Shown here: positions 59,541 through 64,000 of the stretch, in pieces
Layout of the letters: every line of letters starts with the position of its first letter
How positions within the stretch are numbered: the first letter of the stretch is position 1
Assembly: GCA_907163375.1 (NCBI GenBank)
Contig: CAJQUW010007875.1
Span: forward strand, 62,001 to 126,000
Length of the DNA: 64,000 nucleotides
Direction: 5' to 3'
Source of the DNA: Prostheceraeus crozeri
Lineage: Eukaryota; Platyhelminthes; Polycladida; Euryleptidae
The notes under the pieces: model-generated
Told to the model about the DNA's origin: nothing
The model's database searches: none
The model's input: the letters and a program-made list of their open reading frames with translations, nothing else
Made by a program: the position numbers and the translations under genes

Positions 59541-61288
59541 TAGGGTTTCCATAAAGTTTGTACCTGGTTTTAACTCAATGTCATTTTGAAACTAAATGTT
59601 ATAAATCAAATTTGATTCATCACGCGTAGTGATGAAACCATTAAGTTTTGTTTACAAAAATGCTTGATATCACAATTTGTTTCAAGCACAAACTGCCAGA
59701 TGTTATATTTGAACATCTTATTTAGAACATTTCGAGTCATGTGAATTTCTCGTAAACAGTACACGTCTACTTTTTATCCTGGATGGCATATCCTCGATTG
59801 TAAATTTAAGCTCTACATTACGAAAAACCTGCTGGTACAAAAAAGCTGCACAGAATATTAGTATATTTGAATAAAAGCTGAGAGAAAATTTAAACAAGTA
59901 ATTCGTGTGTGAGTTTATGATGATTACAGGAAAACTTCAATACCTGCCGGCGTGCAACTGCTGATGGCCGCATACAGCATTATGATGCTTGTGGCGAAGC
60001 TGAAATCTGATAATTTGATTGAACGCGAGGTGGCAAAAGTGGAGGCAAGAAAAATTCCCACATACAAACATAGGCCTATGACATATTCAAATATGCAACA
60101 AGTAGAAAAGTGTAGTCTTGTATTTGATGCCTTGAAGTGATGGAAATGATCTATCCATCTCGCTATCTCATCAGTCAGAAATTTAAAATGTGAATTTTGT
60201 GGACTACGAAGGGTGAACTACTTTCCGGCTTTTTTTCTCTGTCCACCCTGCACTACTTCATAAAACAATAGAGAAAAACTTGCGCTGTATGAAATATTCT
60301 TTTCTCAACAACACTAGGCCTACGAAGATGAGAAAATGGCGCGGATTACTATGTGTACTGTTTCTCATGAACCTACTGCGACGAATTTTTAACTATACAG
60401 TCCGATTAAGAAACTTTCACTCTGTTTGGGAACAACTGGCACAACTGTGTATTTTGAAGAACAGGATTCTTGACTGTGTCGCTGAAGTATAGGCAATGTT
60501 CCAGGGTCGCTGATTACATAGTGGTGAGCAATGTTCCATTATGAGATCATTGATCCCAATTTTATATGTAAGTGTTACTGTCAGTAGCTACAAAGTCATG
60601 CTTGAATTTGTTTTCATTCTGGAACTGAAGAGGTGAACGAAGTTCAAGCCGCTCCATCAGGATGGTACTCACCTACACTGAGTTTCGGAAATTCGAAGAT
60701 TCCTAACTAACAACTTTCCCGGAAGTAGGATTGGAAGGGATGGCGATTCTTCAGACCCCCAGAAACCCAGGTTTAAGTCCTCTGATTTTTTATTTGCTGG
60801 GATGTCCTAAGGATCGCGTGTATTGTGAAAGACCACACCGATTAAAACAACTTCTTCAATTCATAGGAAAAGAAGTTTCGGCTATATCACTCTTGAAACC
60901 ACATGTCTAAACTTTCAAAGAGGCCTTGAACTTTGCCGTCATGAGAGCAAATATTGTTAATCGTTGGCAATGTTTTGAGCAGTACTTTTTTCATATGAAA
61001 GTGCCACGTCAGTTCTGTATATTGGTCATGTAAATTGGTGGCACTGCTTCACAGAGGCATAGTTTATACTTGAAGCATTTGTCCATTGAAGAAACTTTTA
61101 GCTTCAGGTGTTCTTCAAAGTGTTTTTCCGAGATAATCAAGGATAGTCAAAGATATTTGACATTGAATATTGTTGTAAGCAAAATTTACGGGTCTCATCA
61201 TTACATATGATGCATCAATTTGAATTTGAACATTTAGTTTCAAAATGACAGCGTGTTAAAACCATGTACAAACTTTATGGACAGCCTG
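59541..61288 (+). mobile_element. Tc1/mariner transposon, decayed
   Basis: 1,748 bp with inverted ends TAGGGTTTCCATAAAGTTTG and CAAACTTTATGGACAGCCTG, flanked by TA (59539-59540 and 61289-61290). Arms stay similar for about 65 bases. The interior carries the 3' part of a mariner-type transposase. Confidence 0.85.
60720..60990 (+). pseudogene. mariner transposase, C-terminal part
   Basis: Reads PRNPGLSPLIFYLLGCPKDR and then VYCERPHRLKQLLQFIG. This corresponds to the third catalytic block of mariners (PRSPDLxPxDFxLWGxxKDRVY). The catalytic Asp position reads Gly here, so it is dead. It continues to NRWQCFEQYF before the 3' end. Confidence 0.75.
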
Positions 61289-61290
61289 TA

Positions 61291-62419
61291 TTTGAACGAA
61301 TGCTATAAAATATCAGTAAAACTACACATGGAAAGTACAATTTCCTCACTTCAATCTATTTGCTATCGCAGGTTTCACAATGTGACTAACACAAAACATA
61401 ATACTGCACGCAGTTAGTCAGGTCATCAGCAAGTACTTGTCTCGTTGCGTTTCGGCCCCCAACATGTCATTGTTGTGAAAGGAACTGCTATATTTCTTTC
61501 AGAAATTGATTGGCTTGGCTTCCGCCTTTTACCGAATCTTGATGTCTGTGTCCATCCATCAATCGCCACAAGTAAGCATGAAAATGAGAACCATGGAAAT
61601 CTGACACTCCATAATAACAAAGGATTAGAATGGACAAGATCATTGAAAACAACACTGCGTCGTGGACATATGTTGCCATGACTACCGCAGATATACGATG
61701 GCGGCTTCCTGTGGTTGGGTACCTCCACCTGTCCATTGTCTGTGTACTTTGTAAAAATTCGCGGTTATACCTTAGACAGGGGTAAATCCATTTTTTATAT
61801 CAACATTCAATTTGAATTTATTTGAAAGATGACAACAGCTAAAGGCCAGTAATAGTCACCATACACGATTGATAAAAGTTCAAATATACGAGTAGTAAAA
61901 AGACAAAAATAAACGGAGGAAATAAAAACAGAAATACAAAGGAGCACAAGCCACAGACTATAATATTTTTCGCTTTATGCAACACGCAGAGTCATGTAAA
62001 AAGTCGATGTCATGAAGTTGATTGGCCATTCGAATGAACGGTTGAATTGAACATTGAGTTGAATCATTGAACATTCGTCAAAAACGTACCTTTCGTCTGT
62101 AAAATCCTTAGTTCTGAACCGATTTTCATATTTTTTAATCATGATCCTTGGGATTACCTCTTTTCGGTCATGATAACTTCAAATCACTCTAATAAAGTTT
62201 TATCATGAAAACTTTTCATAAAGTTGATGCACCAAAAGAAAAATATCAACTATGGATCATCACAATTGAGCATTTGTGAATTTAAAAAATGTCCTGCATT
62301 CGTTCAACCAGACTTTTGATTTTTCTCAAAATTTCTATTTGTTGACGAGAAAACATTTTTTTATCCGGATTTCACGGAATTATCAAGAACCATAATGTAA
62401 TCATGCATGCAACGAAGAC
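61291..62419. other. No confident gene
   Basis: Overlapping frames on both strands at 61426-61736 (up to 100 codons) have no domain or splice support. The remainder is AT-rich. Confidence 0.4.
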
Positions 62420-62563
62420 CACATGGTCAGACGTTTTTGGTGCGCTGTGGTAACTTTTAGTCTGGATGCCCTTCCTGCCGACTTCCAATGACACTTTCGG
62501 GGCTCGACCTCTGAACCAAAACATGTGCTAGGCCAAGCACAAAACCACTGTGCCACGGAGACC
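62420..62563 (-). mobile_element. tRNA-derived SINE, family 1 (3' shortened)
   Basis: The minus strand reads GGTCTCCGTGGCACAGTGG, then GGTCGAGCCCCGAAAGTGTC and GGAAGGGCATCCAGACTAAA. It faces the copy at 62777-62955. Confidence 0.88.
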
Positions 62564-62776
62564 ACGAATATATAGAAGACACTAGTGATATATAGTACTT
62601 GTGCAAATACTCATTTAGTGTGGTCGCCATTATGATTTTCGAGTTCAGCATGCATAATTGACTATAAACGTACATTTTCAAAGAAAGCGAAGCTAAAAAG
62701 ACAAAAATTGTCCAAAATGTTGTATGAAATGGACATGGGAGCTGGTCACCCACAGCAAGAATTGACGTTCTCTTTG

Positions 62777-62955
62777 TGGTCTCAGTGGCACAGTGGTTAA
62801 GTGCTTGGCCTAGCAATCTTTTGGTCCAGAGGTCGAACCCCGAAGATGTCATTGGAAGTCGGCAGGAAGGGCATCCAGACTAAAAGTACTACAACGCTCC
62901 ATAAGTCTGACTATGTCAGCACCGTCCAAGCCCCAAGTATGGGGAGTAGTGACGT
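62777..62955 (+). mobile_element. tRNA-derived SINE, family 1
   Basis: A near-complete copy, GGTCTCAGTGGCACAGTGG through GGTCGAACCCCGAAGATGTC to CCAAGTATGGGGAGTAGTGA. It is highly similar to 52618-52796 in reverse. Confidence 0.93.
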
Positions 62956-63207
62956 AGAAGCTTCATTCAAGAATTTACGCTCAGCTATGTGATTCTTTTC
63001 AAGATCTAGCAACATTGACTTTGATCGGTGCCTGACTGGACAGATGGAATGACTATCAACAAAAGGCCGTTGTCCATTCTAGTCCCAGTAACAATTAAAC
63101 AAAGCGAAAAGTCGGATTTCTATTATGTAAACCTTACGTACACAGCATCTCACAATTTGCGCTTGCATGCAAAGTTTTGGCGGATAATTGTAAAAGGGCC
63201 CTGTAAC

Positions 63208-63983
63208 CAGGGACGCCGGCAGGGGTGTTGCAGGTGTTGTATCAGCTGTGTTAATTTTCCTTAAACTTCATTTATCGATTTATTTGACCAAATTGCATTA
63301 CCTATTTGCGTTGCTTGTCAACATCTTATTGACAATAACTAAACTTCTATTGTTCTCGACATTCCCAAGCATCGCGCTAATCGTGTGCTCAACAAAATCT
63401 ATTAATAATGAAATTTAACAAAATAGATTTGTGAATAGTTAAATTTAAAATCATAAAGACTTGTACAAGCAACAAATGATGGAATGTAAGCCAATTAAAT
63501 AATTAAAATTTACTAATATAAGATTTGTTCTAACATATTATATCATTACTTTTTATGCAATATTGCATAAAAAAGATGTTAATTTTCTGCAGAATGTGTG
63601 AGTACATGTGTGCTTTAACAATTTTCTGATCATTAACTTGGAAAGCATACATGCATGCGAATGACGTAAAAGTCAATATTGAAATTTCATTATCAAATCA
63701 ACGGCAAAATTGATGAGCTAACTTTCCGCAGACATGCATGCATGCTTTGTATACATAGGCTTAAATGCATAGAGCACGCATTATCTTCAACATCATTTGA
63801 AGCAGTCTTCACATTTGCATTTTTTTTCCAAATGCCGGTGCAATCGATTTGACCAATCATCACAATAGCCATAAAATATGTCTATGTTTAAGACATGAAA
63901 CTTTGGGACGTGGGTGTGGTACCCCAAAGTGCCCTCCTTGAAGTCGATGCAACACCTGCCCTAAATCCATGCCGGCGTCCCTG
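63208..63983. mobile_element. Non-autonomous hAT, CAGGGACGCCGGCA ends
   Basis: 776 bp. Ends CAGGGACGCCGGCA and TGCCGGCGTCCCTG, with further matching GCAGGTGTTG inside each arm. The flanks CCTGTAAC (63200-63207) and CCTGCAAC (63984-63991) are an 8 bp duplication with one mismatch. No coding region is seen. Confidence 0.85.
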
Positions 63984-64000
63984 CCTGCAACTCACTTCAC

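Noticed and set aside
59952-60492. Downstream TERT exons (thumb)
   Set aside because: These frames fall inside the TA-flanked mariner element at 59541-61288 and show no thumb-domain similarity.

Overview
The window is animal nuclear DNA, almost certainly from an invertebrate. It is AT-rich, its genes are spliced, and it is crowded with eukaryotic transposons: LINEs, tRNA-derived SINEs, Penelope-like (PLE) pieces, hAT, P, piggyBac and Tc1/mariner elements, and one very large foldback element. I cannot fix the phylum from sequence alone. A marine invertebrate is a guess.

Host genes are few. (1) On the minus strand, a four-exon gene (46319 down to 24518) encodes a 675-residue protein with seven predicted membrane helices and a loop of about 390 residues between helices 5 and 6. 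All three splice phases agree. (2) Also on the minus strand, 10450-9219 is one exon of a paralogue carrying helices 1-5 and the long loop; its helix 6-7 exon is not in the window. (3) On the plus strand, 53410-55225 carries exons matching the catalytic core of telomerase reverse transcriptase (TERT; motifs A, B', C and D), with no recognisable N-terminal half and no thumb domain. (4) 37300-37618 (minus) may be a last exon of an unidentified gene.

The most striking structure is 26909-36569, a 9.66 kb foldback element. Its arms (about 2.8 and 3.3 kb) are head-to-head arrays of a 175 bp unit, 14 and 17 copies. It is flanked by a 9 bp target duplication (ATTTTTGAC) and sits in the last intron of the seven-helix gene, inside an older long-TIR repeat. 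A second copy of that repeat at 56370-57685 shows the uninterrupted site. No transposase is visible in its 3.6 kb centre.

Layout: 1-9 kb holds a LINE, a SINE, a PLE scrap and a mariner scrap. 9.2-10.6 kb is paralogue A with a LINE tail against its start codon. 11.3-14.2 kb is a THAP-type P element whose right arm contains a 60 bp palindrome with PLE endonuclease coding. 15-17 kb has two hAT elements and a SINE. 19.4-21.8 kb is a second LINE ending in a TA microsatellite. 24.5-46.3 kb is the seven-helix gene with its repeat-filled introns. 48.6-52.2 kb is a piggyBac element with intact ends and a broken transposase. 53.4-55.2 kb is the TERT core. 55.3-64 kb is LINE, nested hAT, mariner and SINE sequence. 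Six hAT-type elements can be delimited by 8 bp target duplications, three perfect and three with one mismatch.
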